From: CAZIDL01 sp964537825
GTDB lineage: Bacteria > Bacteroidota > Bacteroidia > Flavobacteriales_D > CAYVSK01
Assembly (NCBI GenBank): GCA_964537825.1
Contig: CAZIDL010000100.1
Location: forward strand, 1 to 6,714
DNA length: 6,714 nt
Direction: 5' to 3'
Shown in pieces: positions 1 to 6,099 of the stretch. The translations under genes and the position numbers were made by a program. The first letter of the stretch is position 1. The number at the start of each line of letters is the position of its first letter. The notes below the pieces were generated by a model. The model saw only the letters and a program-made list of their open reading frames with translations, was not told the origin of the DNA and did not search any database.

Positions 1-759
1 ACCTATACGGATACGGTCGACGAACCGAAGCTTCTAAGTGCTCAGTCTACCGTATACGGAGAGACCTGTGAGAGCTCTGGGGATGGAAGCATCGCCCTCG
101 ATCTGAGCGGGGGGAATCCCGGGTATCAAGTGAACTGGAACAATGGCATGAGCGGGGATTCCATTGCGGGCCTTGAGGAAGGGTTCTACAGTGCTTCCGT
201 TTCGGATTCCGTGGGATGTATGCTCACCCTCGATTCCTTAGAAGTGGGGGTGCGCAGCACCCTGGACATTGAGGCTCAAAGCAACCCTGAGACCTGTGAA
301 GGTAAGAACGGTTCTGCTGAGGCAGTTGTGAGCGGTGGCGTATTCCCGGTCAGCTATCAGTGGAATGATCCTCAGGAGCAAACGGAAAAAGAGGCGACCG
401 GGTTAGAAGCGGGGGTGTATACCGTCAGCGTAAAGGACGACCAGGGATGTAGAGCAAAGGATACGGTGAAGGTCGAAGAGGAGCTCGATAAAGGTTGTCT
501 CGATATTCCCAGCGTATTCACTCCCAACGAGGATGGGATCAATGATACCTGGCACCTATCAGGAACAGAAGCTTACGAGAGCATTCAGGTACGCGTGTTC
601 AATCGATGGGGGTCCCTCGTTTTCGAAAGCGATGGTAACGGGAAGGAATGGGATGGCACCCGGAACGGGAAGGAAATGCCCGAGGCCGGCTATTATTATA
701 TCATCACGCTCAACGATGGAGAACGAAAACTGAAAGGTGAGGTCTCGATCGTCCGATGA
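1..759 (+). CDS. SprB-repeat adhesin with type B T9SS C-terminal domain (5' partial)
   Basis: This is the C-terminal 252 residues of a larger secreted surface protein. The frame is open to the window edge, so the true start lies upstream; the GTG at 130 is internal. Visible residues 1-20 look like the tail of one repeat. Residues 21-83 and 97-159 are two further tandem repeats, each opening with ETCE, continuing with a Gly/Tyr/Trp-rich strand (NPGYQVNW; FPVSYQW), then G-[FV]-Y-[ST]-x-S-V and a closing GC. This is the SprB-repeat pattern, and the paired Cys residues could form disulphides. Residues 165-252 match the gliding-motility-associated C-terminal sorting domain (type B CTD): IPSVFTPNEDGINDTW, then VRVFNRWGSLVFES, WDGT and GYYYI. 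In this family the CTD directs export through the type IX secretion system. Such proteins are usually adhesins or gliding components, but the actual ligand cannot be told from this fragment. It is probably co-transcribed with the PorP/SprF gene 24 bp downstream. Confidence 0.9.
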   Translation, partial: TYTDTVDEPKLLSAQSTVYGETCESSGDGSIALDLSGGNPGYQVNWNNGMSGDSIAGLEEGFYSASVSDSVGCMLTLDSLEVGVRSTLDIEAQSNPETCEGKNGSAEAVVSGGVFPVSYQWNDPQEQTEKEATGLEAGVYTVSVKDDQGCRAKDTVKVEEELDKGCLDIPSVFTPNEDGINDTWHLSGTEAYESIQVRVFNRWGSLVFESDGNGKEWDGTRNGKEMPEAGYYYIITLNDGERKLKGEVSIVR

Positions 760-783
760 TGGATGATCTAAAAAGTTTCCGAT

Positions 784-1692
784 ATGGAACGGTCCAAAAA
801 GTTCGCTCTTATCGTATTTTGCCTGCTCGGCGGCGTTTCGTTTCTGAAAGGCCAGCAGCTCCCGCAGTACACCCAGTACATGTTCAATAAATATTACTTG
901 AACCCTGCTGTAGCGGGAAGCCAGGCGCAGAATTTCGCCTCGATCAGCTACCGGTCCCAGTGGGCGGGTCTTTCAGGGCCGCGCACCGCTCTCGCTTCTT
1001 TTCATGCTCCTTTTAAGGATAACGTGGGGCTCGGTGGGATGCTCCTACACGATGTGAACGGTCCGTTCCAAAGGACCGGTCTCCAACTCTCCTATGCCTA
1101 TCATTTCGATATTCAAAAGGACTTGAGCCTGGGATTGTCCCTCGCAGGTCGGCTCTTTCAGCACAAATTGAACCGGGAGGATCTGGAAGCGGATGTGGCC
1201 GATGACCCCGCATTAAAGGGGGGACGGTATCGTTCCGTGGACCCGGACGCGAATTTCGGGGCTTATCTACGCGGGGATGAATATTGGGCCGGTGTGGCTT
1301 TTCCCCAGCTTTTCCAAAGCCCGATCCTCGGGGATAGCTTGGCAAAGACCCGCTTAGCACGCCATTATTACCTTCACGGGGGCTACAGGTTCCAGCTCAG
1401 TGAAAACCTCGACCTGGAGCCTTCCGCGATGATCAAGTTCACCCATCCGGCCCCCTTGTCCTTCGATATCAATGCCAAGCTTTATTACGAGGACTTCCTG
1501 TGGGGTGGGCTTTCTTATCGCCATCAGGAGTCCATCGCTGTCATGCTAGGTATCAGGAAGGGGCAGTTCCGGTTGGGCTATTCCTACGATATGACGCTGA
1601 ATCGGATCCGGAATTATTCTTCAGGATCCCATGAGATCCACTTGGGAATGGTCATTCCCTCGGGTAAGTCCTTAAGCGTGCCTTCTTTCTGA
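784..1692 (+). CDS. PorP/SprF family type IX secretion membrane protein
   Basis: A 302-residue outer-membrane protein of the PorP/SprF family. An N-terminal signal peptide (basic MERSKK, hydrophobic core about residues 7-21) is probably cleaved around residues 23-24. It is followed by the family hallmark QQLPQYTQYMFNKYYLNPAVAG (about residues 24-45, split here only by length: QLPQYTQYMFN then YYLNPAVAG). Further typical blocks are YRSQWAGLSGPRT and VGLGGMLLHDVNGP. The rest alternates aromatic and polar residues (for example LQLSYAYHF, YYLHGGYRF, FRLGYSYDM), as in a beta-barrel, and ends near a barrel-like strand. Length is normal for the family. Family members act with the T9SS, and SprF-like members are needed for secretion or surface attachment of specific type B CTD cargo. 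The gene lies directly behind such a cargo gene, so it is probably its dedicated partner (inference). The ATG at 784 is chosen because it immediately precedes the signal peptide. No clear Shine-Dalgarno is visible, as is common in Bacteroidota. Confidence 0.9.
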   Translation: MERSKKFALIVFCLLGGVSFLKGQQLPQYTQYMFNKYYLNPAVAGSQAQNFASISYRSQWAGLSGPRTALASFHAPFKDNVGLGGMLLHDVNGPFQRTGLQLSYAYHFDIQKDLSLGLSLAGRLFQHKLNREDLEADVADDPALKGGRYRSVDPDANFGAYLRGDEYWAGVAFPQLFQSPILGDSLAKTRLARHYYLHGGYRFQLSENLDLEPSAMIKFTHPAPLSFDINAKLYYEDFLWGGLSYRHQESIAVMLGIRKGQFRLGYSYDMTLNRIRNYSSGSHEIHLGMVIPSGKSLSVPSF

Positions 1693-1700
1693 TAAAGAAG
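1682..1700. terminator. Possible bidirectional terminator hairpin between porP-like gene and icd
   Basis: CTTCTTT (1682-1688) and AAAGAAG (1694-1700) form a perfect 7-bp inverted repeat around a 5-nt loop that contains the porP-like stop codon. It sits at the meeting point of two convergent genes, where a shared terminator is expected. The stem is AT-rich and has no long T-tract on either side. A smaller overlapping hairpin (GAAG-TAG-CTTC, 1697-1707) could compete with it. Termination activity is therefore only a suggestion. Confidence 0.3.
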
Positions 1701-1705
1701 TAGCT

Positions 1706-3001
1706 TCAGGCCTTCACACCCTTTTCCATGTTCTCCACGATCGCTTCGCCGAACTCAGAGCAACTGAGCTTTTCAGCGTTCTCCATCTGGCGGTGGAAGT
1801 CGTAGGTGACCCGCTTCTGAGCGATCGTTTGGGCCATGCCCCGATCGATCATATGGGCGGCCTCGAACCAACCGAGGTGTTCCAGCAGCATCTTACCGGA
1901 AAGGATGAGGGATGAGGGGTTCACCTTGTCCATGCCCGCGTACTTTGGAGCAGTACCGTGGGTGGCTTCAAAGATGGCGTGTCCGCTCTCGTAATTGATG
2001 TTGGCCCCCGGGGCGATACCGATACCCCCGACAGCAGCTGCCATGGCGTCCGAAACGTAATCACCGTTCAGGTTCATCGTAGCGATCACGGAGTATTCGG
2101 CCGGGCGAAGGAGGATCTGTTGCAGGAAGGCGTCCGCGATGGCATCCTTCACGATGAGCTTCCCAGCTTTTTTGGCCTCATCTTCGGCGGCGTTCGCAGC
2201 ATCCTTCCCCTCCTTTTCCACGATCCGGTCGTATTCCGCCCAGGTAAAGACCTTGTCGCCGTATTCGCGCTCGGCCATTTCATACCCCCATACTTTGAAC
2301 TGTCCTTCGGTGAATTTCATGATGTTCCCCTTGTGGACAAGGGTCACGGACGGGAGTTCGTGTTCGAAGGCATAATCGATGGCGGAGCGGACGAGCCGTT
2401 CCGTGCCTTCCTTTGAGATCGGCTTGATCCCGATGGATGAGCTCTCGGGAAAGCGGATCTGGTCCACGCCCATATCGTCCTTCAGGAACTTCTTGACCTT
2501 GTCCACCTCCTCGGTCCCGTTCATCCATTCGATGCCAGCGTAGATGTCTTCCGTATTCTCTCGAAAGACGGTCATGTTCACTTTCTCCGGTTCTTTGACG
2601 GGGGAGGGGACCCCTTCGAACCACTTGACCGGACGCACGCAAGCAAAGAGGTCCAGCTCCTGGCGCAGAGCGACGTTGAGGGAGCGAAAGCCACCACCGA
2701 CCGGGGTGGTAAGGGGGCCTTTGATGGCGATGAAGCGATCGCGGATCGTTCTCAGGGTGCTGTCCGGGAGCCATTCGCCCTTTTCGTCCTTGGCCTTTTG
2801 CCCGGCAAAAGTCTCTTCCCAGACGATCTTTTTCTGGCCATCGAAAGCTTTATCGACCGCTGCGTCGAGCACTTTACGGGTGGCGTACCAGATGTCAGGA
2901 CCCGTTCCATCCCCTTCGATGTAGGGAACGATTGGGTCATCAGGTACGCGGAGCTGTCCGTCTTTGAATTCGATCTTGCTTCCGTTCATGTTCGTGCGCA
3001 T
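1706..3001 (-). CDS. icd: NADP-dependent isocitrate dehydrogenase
   Basis: A 431-residue cytosolic TCA-cycle enzyme that converts isocitrate and NADP+ to 2-oxoglutarate, CO2 and NADPH. It aligns by eye along its whole length with E. coli Icd (homodimeric type, 416 residues). The substrate loop GGGFRSLNVALRQ carries Ser107 and Asn109 (E. coli Ser113/Asn115), with Arg113, Arg123 and Arg147. Tyr154 and Lys224 (in LVHKGNIMKF) match the catalytic Tyr160/Lys230. Asp290, Asp314 and Asp318 match the Mg-binding aspartates. NADP specificity is indicated by Lys353-Tyr354 (HGTAPKYAG) and Tyr400/Arg404 (VTYDFHRQM), equivalent to E. coli Lys344-Tyr345/Tyr391/Arg395. A Lys/Glu/Ala-rich insertion at about residues 256-282 explains the extra length. 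Ser107 is the site that AceK phosphorylates in E. coli, but nothing here shows such control. Start: Met1 (3001) or Met5 (2989) are both possible. It lies 43 bp downstream of dnaX on the same strand, and a promoter-like box in that gap suggests its own transcript. Confidence 0.96.
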   Translation of the reverse strand: MRTNMNGSKIEFKDGQLRVPDDPIVPYIEGDGTGPDIWYATRKVLDAAVDKAFDGQKKIVWEETFAGQKAKDEKGEWLPDSTLRTIRDRFIAIKGPLTTPVGGGFRSLNVALRQELDLFACVRPVKWFEGVPSPVKEPEKVNMTVFRENTEDIYAGIEWMNGTEEVDKVKKFLKDDMGVDQIRFPESSSIGIKPISKEGTERLVRSAIDYAFEHELPSVTLVHKGNIMKFTEGQFKVWGYEMAEREYGDKVFTWAEYDRIVEKEGKDAANAAEDEAKKAGKLIVKDAIADAFLQQILLRPAEYSVIATMNLNGDYVSDAMAAAVGGIGIAPGANINYESGHAIFEATHGTAPKYAGMDKVNPSSLILSGKMLLEHLGWFEAAHMIDRGMAQTIAQKRVTYDFHRQMENAEKLSCSEFGEAIVENMEKGVKA

Positions 3002-3022
3002 CTTAAGTTCTTAATAGGGGCT

Positions 3023-3030
3023 CAAAAATA
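3023..3030 (-). promoter_or_regulatory. Possible icd promoter, Bacteroidota -7 box
   Basis: On the minus strand this reads TATTTTTG, an exact match to the Bacteroidota sigma-A -7 consensus TAnnTTTG. It lies in the 43-bp dnaX-icd gap, about 22 nt before the icd start codon, which would leave a short leader. No TTG-type -33 element is seen at the usual spacing of about 20 bp, so the call rests on one element and its position. Confidence 0.35.
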
Positions 3031-3044
3031 AAAGGATCCGTATT

Positions 3045-5129
3045 TCAGCGCTCGAGGTCGAGGCCAAAGCGCTCGCGGAATTCATTCAATTTCGGGTTCT
3101 TTTCCTGCATCCGGTCGAAATGTTGCTTGGCCGTATAGGGCTTGTTATGCGCTTCACTGTTCTTTGCTTCCACGTTGGTCTCGAGATCGATGTAGTGATT
3201 GCTCAACTCGCTGCGTAGGTGCTGGAGAAGCTCTTCTTTCACGTGCTCGACCCACTCCTGTTCCATCCGGCTTTCGAGGACCAATTCGAGCTGCTCCTCC
3301 TCTTTGATCCGCGGCGGTCCCTTTTTGAGGGCTTGTCGCGCTCCGTCGATCTCCAGCCCTTCGAGGTAGGTGTTCCAGCTCTTTCGGAGGGCTTCCTGAT
3401 CGAAGGGATCCCGGGCCTTTTCCGTTCGGGTCGTTGGAGAGCTTTCCGCTTCACTTTCAGCTCCCCCGGTCCCTTTGTCATTTTCGAAATCGGATATGCG
3501 AAGACTCCCACTGCTCCGGAAACCGCGTTTGGGTTTGCTGCTCTTGGTTCCCTTTTCCGTCAGTTCTTCCCCTTCAGGATCAGTACTTTCCAGGACCTTC
3601 GCTCCAGCTTCCGGATCGGCTTCCGTTTCAGCGGAGTTTTGCAGTCCTTCTGAAGCTCCTTCGCTTTCCGTTGTTTCTGAGGGAGTAGCAGCATCTCCAG
3701 CTTCCGGGGGCTTGGGTGGAGCTTCTTTCAGGGGTTCCACAGGGGCTTCTGCAGGAAGCTCTTCATTGGGGGGCTTCTTCGCATCTTCTTCTCCATTATC
3801 ATGCGAAGGATGTTCATCCTTTTCTTTCGGGGTTCCGCGGGAAGCTTCGGCCGTTTCCTCATCCTGAGCGGATGCAGTATCAGGAACTCCCGCGGGCTTT
3901 TCTTCACGCTGCTGCTCCTTCAATCCTTCCTTTTCAGATCCCTTCGGTTCTCTTGCAGGGCTGCTTTCTTCGCCTTTCTTCTCCTCAGGTCTTAGGGATT
4001 CAGGCGCCCCCTTTTTTTTTAGCCCGTCTTCGCTTCCCATGAGGCGGCAGAGTTGCATGAGGGTGAGCTCGACGAGGAGGCGCTGGTCCTTGCTTCCCCG
4101 ATAGCGCGAATCCGCGTCAGCGATCGTATTGAGGGCCTCCACGAGGATATTCGGGTCGCAGGAGCGGGCTTGTTCCCCGAAACGCTGCTGCAGCTCCTCG
4201 CCGACTTCGAGGAGGGGAAGGGTCCGTTCGTCCTGGGCCATCAGAAGGTCGCGGAAATGCTGGGCCAGCCCGTTCAGGAAGTGTTGTCCGTCGAATCCGC
4301 GTTGCAAGACATCATCGAAGCTCAGTATGCTCTGAGCCACGTCGCTTTGAAGGAGTTGCTCGGTGATCCTGAAGAAGTGCTCGTGATCGAGGATGTTGAG
4401 GCTGTCGACCACATGCTGATAGCTCAGTTCATTCCCTGCAGCGGCCACGAGCTGATCGAAGATCGAGAGGGCATCCCGCAGGGCTCCATCGGCTTTGATG
4501 GCGATCGTGTGGAGGGCTTCGCGTTCGGTCGAGATCCCTTCCCGTTCCGCTATCCGCTCCAGATGATCCGTGATGTCGGAGATCCCAATGCGTTGGAAAT
4601 CGTAGATCTGGCAGCGGGAAAGGATGGTGGGGAGCACCTTGTGCTTTTCGGTGGTGGCGAGGATGAAGATGGCGTGCTCGGGAGGCTCCTCCAGCGTTTT
4701 CAGGAAAGCATTGAAGGCCTGCTGGGAGAGCATGTGGACTTCGTCGATGATGTACACCTTGTAGGAGCCGACCTGGGGGGCCAGGCGCACTTGTTCGATC
4801 AGCTCCCGGATGTGCTCCACTTTGTTGTTCGAGGCCGCGTCCAGCTCGTGGATGTTCAGCGAATGGCCTTCCTGGAAGCTCTTGCAGGGTTCGCATTCGC
4901 CACAGGGATCGAGCTCCTCGCTGGGCTGTTCGCAGTTGATCACTTTGGCAAGGATGCGGGCACAAGTGGTCTTTCCCACCCCTCGCGGACCACAGAAGAG
5001 GAAGGCTTTCCCGAGCTGCTCGTTCCGCATCGCATTCTTCAGCGTGGTGGTGATCGTGGATTGTCCGACCACGCTGTCGAAAGTGTCCGGCCGGTACTTA
5101 AGGGCTGATACGACGAAATCGTGCTCCAT
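3045..5129 (-). CDS. dnaX: DNA polymerase III subunit tau/gamma (clamp loader ATPase)
   Basis: The 694-residue motor subunit of the clamp loader, which loads the beta sliding clamp. The tau form also ties the loader to other replisome parts. Domains (numbered from the start at 5129): AAA+ core with Walker A GPRGVGKT (47-54); zinc module Cys66, Cys76, Cys79, Cys82 (CGECEPC); Walker B VYIIDE (Asp129-Glu130); sensor 1 LATTE (about 158-161); SRC arginine-finger motif (171-173); sensor 2 GALRDA (Arg218). The collar domain runs to about residue 365 (LMQLCRLMG). Residues 374-573 are a low-complexity Glu/Pro/Ser/Lys linker. Residues 574-694 form a C-terminal domain ending RERFGLDLER, typical of Bacteroidota tau. 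I chose the ATG at 5129 because the protein then begins MEHDFVVSALKYRP, as homologues do. An in-frame ATG at 5165 would add 12 residues (MDPLIFEGKQRV) that I do not recognise. The A9 run at 4012-4020 probably also yields a truncated gamma form. Confidence 0.96.
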   Translation of the reverse strand: MEHDFVVSALKYRPDTFDSVVGQSTITTTLKNAMRNEQLGKAFLFCGPRGVGKTTCARILAKVINCEQPSEELDPCGECEPCKSFQEGHSLNIHELDAASNNKVEHIRELIEQVRLAPQVGSYKVYIIDEVHMLSQQAFNAFLKTLEEPPEHAIFILATTEKHKVLPTILSRCQIYDFQRIGISDITDHLERIAEREGISTEREALHTIAIKADGALRDALSIFDQLVAAAGNELSYQHVVDSLNILDHEHFFRITEQLLQSDVAQSILSFDDVLQRGFDGQHFLNGLAQHFRDLLMAQDERTLPLLEVGEELQQRFGEQARSCDPNILVEALNTIADADSRYRGSKDQRLLVELTLMQLCRLMGSEDGLKKKGAPESLRPEEKKGEESSPAREPKGSEKEGLKEQQREEKPAGVPDTASAQDEETAEASRGTPKEKDEHPSHDNGEEDAKKPPNEELPAEAPVEPLKEAPPKPPEAGDAATPSETTESEGASEGLQNSAETEADPEAGAKVLESTDPEGEELTEKGTKSSKPKRGFRSSGSLRISDFENDKGTGGAESEAESSPTTRTEKARDPFDQEALRKSWNTYLEGLEIDGARQALKKGPPRIKEEEQLELVLESRMEQEWVEHVKEELLQHLRSELSNHYIDLETNVEAKNSEAHNKPYTAKQHFDRMQEKNPKLNEFRERFGLDLER
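3992..4020 (-). promoter_or_regulatory. Probable dnaX recoding site (slippery A9G5) with alternative-frame stops
   Basis: The coding strand reads CTA AAA AAA AAG GGG GCG (Leu370-Lys-Lys-Lys-Gly-Ala), a run of nine A (4020-4012) and five G (4011-4007). The heptamer A AAA AAG is in the X XXY YYZ phase used by E. coli dnaX. A -1 shift, or one extra A in the mRNA, gives Gly-Gly-Ala and then TGA at 4002-4000, a product of about 376 residues. One missing A gives six alternate residues and then TAA at 3994-3992. The site lies just after the collar domain, where gamma ends in other bacteria. A small stem (4012-4008 with 3998-3994) overlaps the site, but I see no strong downstream stimulator. An A9 run favours transcriptional slippage as in Thermus; ribosomal shifting is equally possible. 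Confidence 0.7.
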
Positions 5130-5146
5130 GACGCGCTGCTTCCCTT

Positions 5147-5154
5147 CAAAGATA
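5147..5154 (-). promoter_or_regulatory. Possible dnaX promoter, Bacteroidota -7 box
   Basis: The minus strand reads TATCTTTG here, an exact TAnnTTTG match about 17 nt before the ATG at 5129. If it is used, the transcript would start downstream of the alternative ATG at 5165, which supports 5129 as the start. No TTG -33 element is found at about 20 bp upstream; the nearest TTG (5190-5188) is about 33 nt away. The evidence is therefore weak. Confidence 0.25.
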
Positions 5155-5203
5155 AGGGGATCCATCGGGGGTGTCGGGGGCTTTTTTCAACGTGTGTGGA
5201 ATT

Positions 5204-5235
5204 CCAACGGTCCAACGGTCCAACAGTCCAACATT
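5204..5235. repeat. Four tandem 8-bp repeats (CCAAC-family octamers)
   Basis: Four consecutive octamers: CCAACGGT (5204-5211), CCAACGGT (5212-5219), CCAACAGT (5220-5227) and CCAACATT (5228-5235). The first two are identical and the later two drift. They lie between the divergent dnaX and rpsF genes, outside any coding region. Their role is unknown: simple repeat expansion, a protein-binding array or part of a transcript structure are all possible. Confidence 0.85.
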
Positions 5236-5296
5236 TTAGGCTTACCCACCCTAATGAAGGCTTGATCCGTTAGCGTCTTGGGCTGTTGTGCTGTTG
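5221..5296. repeat. Imperfect inverted repeat between dnaX and rpsF
   Basis: The 13-mer at 5221-5233 (CAACAGTCCAACA) is nearly the reverse complement of 5284-5296 (TGTTGTGCTGTTG): 11 of 13 positions pair normally, one is a possible G-U pair and one is mismatched. The loop between the arms is 50 nt. The left arm falls within the tandem octamers. The right arm lies in a second tandem duplication, GCTGTTGT twice (5282-5297). The two arms may therefore be oppositely oriented copies of one repeat family. Confidence 0.6.
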
Positions 5297-5370
5297 TATC
5301 ATTTGCGGATCGTTATCCTTATTTTTTAAATTTCCCGTTCCCTTATATGGGGTACTCCCGAGGGATCTTT

Positions 5371-5378
5371 TATATTCG
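5371..5378 (+). promoter_or_regulatory. Possible rpsF operon promoter, -7-like box
   Basis: TATATTCG differs by one base from the Bacteroidota -7 consensus TAnnTTTG and lies about 33 nt before the rpsF ATG, a suitable distance for a short leader. No matching TTG -33 element is seen about 20 bp upstream, so the assignment is tentative. Confidence 0.3.
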
Positions 5379-5410
5379 CACTCCCTTTTCGACAAGGCAA
5401 AACGGCATTT

Positions 5411-5782
5411 ATGGCGGAGCAACGGTACGAGAACGTTTTCATCCTTACCCCGGTCCTTTCGGAGGAGCAGAACAAGGAGGCGCTGGAGAAGTACAAGAAG
5501 CTTCTCAAGGACCAGAACTGCAAGATCCATCACAACGAGAGTTGGGGACTGAAAAAACTGGCGTATCCCATTCAGAAGAAGACGACGGGTTTTTACCACC
5601 TCTTGGAGTTCGAAGCGAGCGATCCGGGGACGATCGACAAGTTGGAAGGTGAGATGAAGCGGGATGAAAGGGTGCTCCGCTTCCTGACCGTCAAGATGGA
5701 CAAGCATCACATCGAGTTCGCTGAAAGTCGTCGCAAAAAAGGAAAGAAAGGCAAGAAGGAAGAAGAGGAGGTCGATCAGTAA
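5411..5782 (+). CDS. rpsF: Small ribosomal subunit protein S6
   Basis: A 123-residue protein of the 30S subunit that binds 16S rRNA in the platform as a heterodimer with S18, whose gene follows. The S6 ferredoxin-like fold is recognisable from the first strand YENVFILTPVLSEEQ (residues 6-20), the central NESWGLKKLAYPIQKKTTGFY (about 42-62, key residues GLKKLAYPI) and the last strand DERVLRFLTVKMDKH (about 85-99). The C-terminal tail (about 105-123) is a Lys/Arg stretch followed by EEEE, a low-complexity extension commonly seen in Bacteroidota S6. The ATG at 5411 is used because it places the first beta-strand at the usual position. There is no obvious Shine-Dalgarno. It is the first gene of the rpsF-rpsR-rplI operon. 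Confidence 0.97.
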   Translation: MAEQRYENVFILTPVLSEEQNKEALEKYKKLLKDQNCKIHHNESWGLKKLAYPIQKKTTGFYHLLEFEASDPGTIDKLEGEMKRDERVLRFLTVKMDKHHIEFAESRRKKGKKGKKEEEEVDQ

Positions 5783-5820
5783 GGAGCAAGTTCCTGAACC
5801 TCAGAAAAGCACGAGCTACC

Positions 5821-6090
5821 ATGGCCGAGAGTGAGACCGAGATCCGTTACCTGCAACCGATCAACATCGATACGAAGCGGCAGAAGTATTGCCGTTTCAA
5901 GAAGTACGGTTGGAATTACATCGACTACAAGGACGCGAACTTTCTGCTCAAGTTGGTGAACGAGCAAGGCAAGATCCTTCCGCGACGGATCACGGGGACG
6001 AGCCTGAAGTATCAGCGCAAGGTCGCCAAGGCCATCAAACGTGCGCGCCATCTCGCGCTCCTTCCCTACGAAACGGACCTCCTGAAATAG
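5821..6090 (+). CDS. rpsR: Small ribosomal subunit protein S18
   Basis: An 89-residue protein of the 30S platform and the partner of S6. The whole S18 core is present: KYCRFKKYGWNYIDYKD (residues 22-38), FLLKLVNEQGKILPRRITGTS (about 41-61, key LPRRITG) and the basic KYQRKVAKAIKRARHLALLPY (about 63-83). It has a single Cys (Cys24), so it does not carry the multi-cysteine zinc-binding pattern of C+ S18 paralogues. It lies 38 nt after rpsF and 9 nt before rplI, consistent with one transcript. The ATG at 5821 is the only start that gives the normal S18 length. Confidence 0.97.
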   Translation: MAESETEIRYLQPINIDTKRQKYCRFKKYGWNYIDYKDANFLLKLVNEQGKILPRRITGTSLKYQRKVAKAIKRARHLALLPYETDLLK

Positions 6091-6099
6091 ATCGGAGCC

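Larger units (their letters stand above)
5130..5410. other. Divergent intergenic region dnaX / rpsF
   Basis: This 281-bp stretch has no gene I can support. It holds the dnaX upstream region with two direct copies of TCGGGGG (about 5165-5180) followed by T6, then the tandem octamers and inverted repeat, an AT-rich segment around 5319-5333, and the rpsF leader. I looked for the known S6:S18 leader motif (a bulged CCG within a stem) near rpsF and could not place it convincingly. Confidence 0.6.

Noticed and set aside
1958..2416. Plus-strand and alternative minus-strand open frames within icd
   Set aside because: They are shadows of the full-length, motif-complete isocitrate dehydrogenase.
4012..4020. 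The A9 run as a sequencing or assembly error that breaks dnaX
   Set aside because: The zero frame passes straight through into a linker and a conserved C-terminal domain, so the nine-base length is consistent with the intact gene.
4053..5108. A 351-codon open frame on the plus strand opposite dnaX
   Set aside because: It lies wholly antisense to the conserved DnaX ATPase core and shows no recognisable family. Long antisense frames are common opposite GC-biased genes.
5156..5180. Possible G-quadruplex from G-runs on the plus strand near the dnaX start
   Set aside because: Only three suitable G-runs lie close together; a canonical quadruplex needs four.
5165..5187. G-rich segment followed by T6 as a rho-independent terminator
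   Set aside because: There is no complementary C-rich arm on the same strand, so no hairpin forms, and no plus-strand gene ends just before it.
5379..5410. S6:S18-binding leader RNA upstream of rpsF
   Set aside because: Only a weak 4-bp stem (CCTT/AAGG) is visible and the characteristic bulged CCG is not found in a suitable place.
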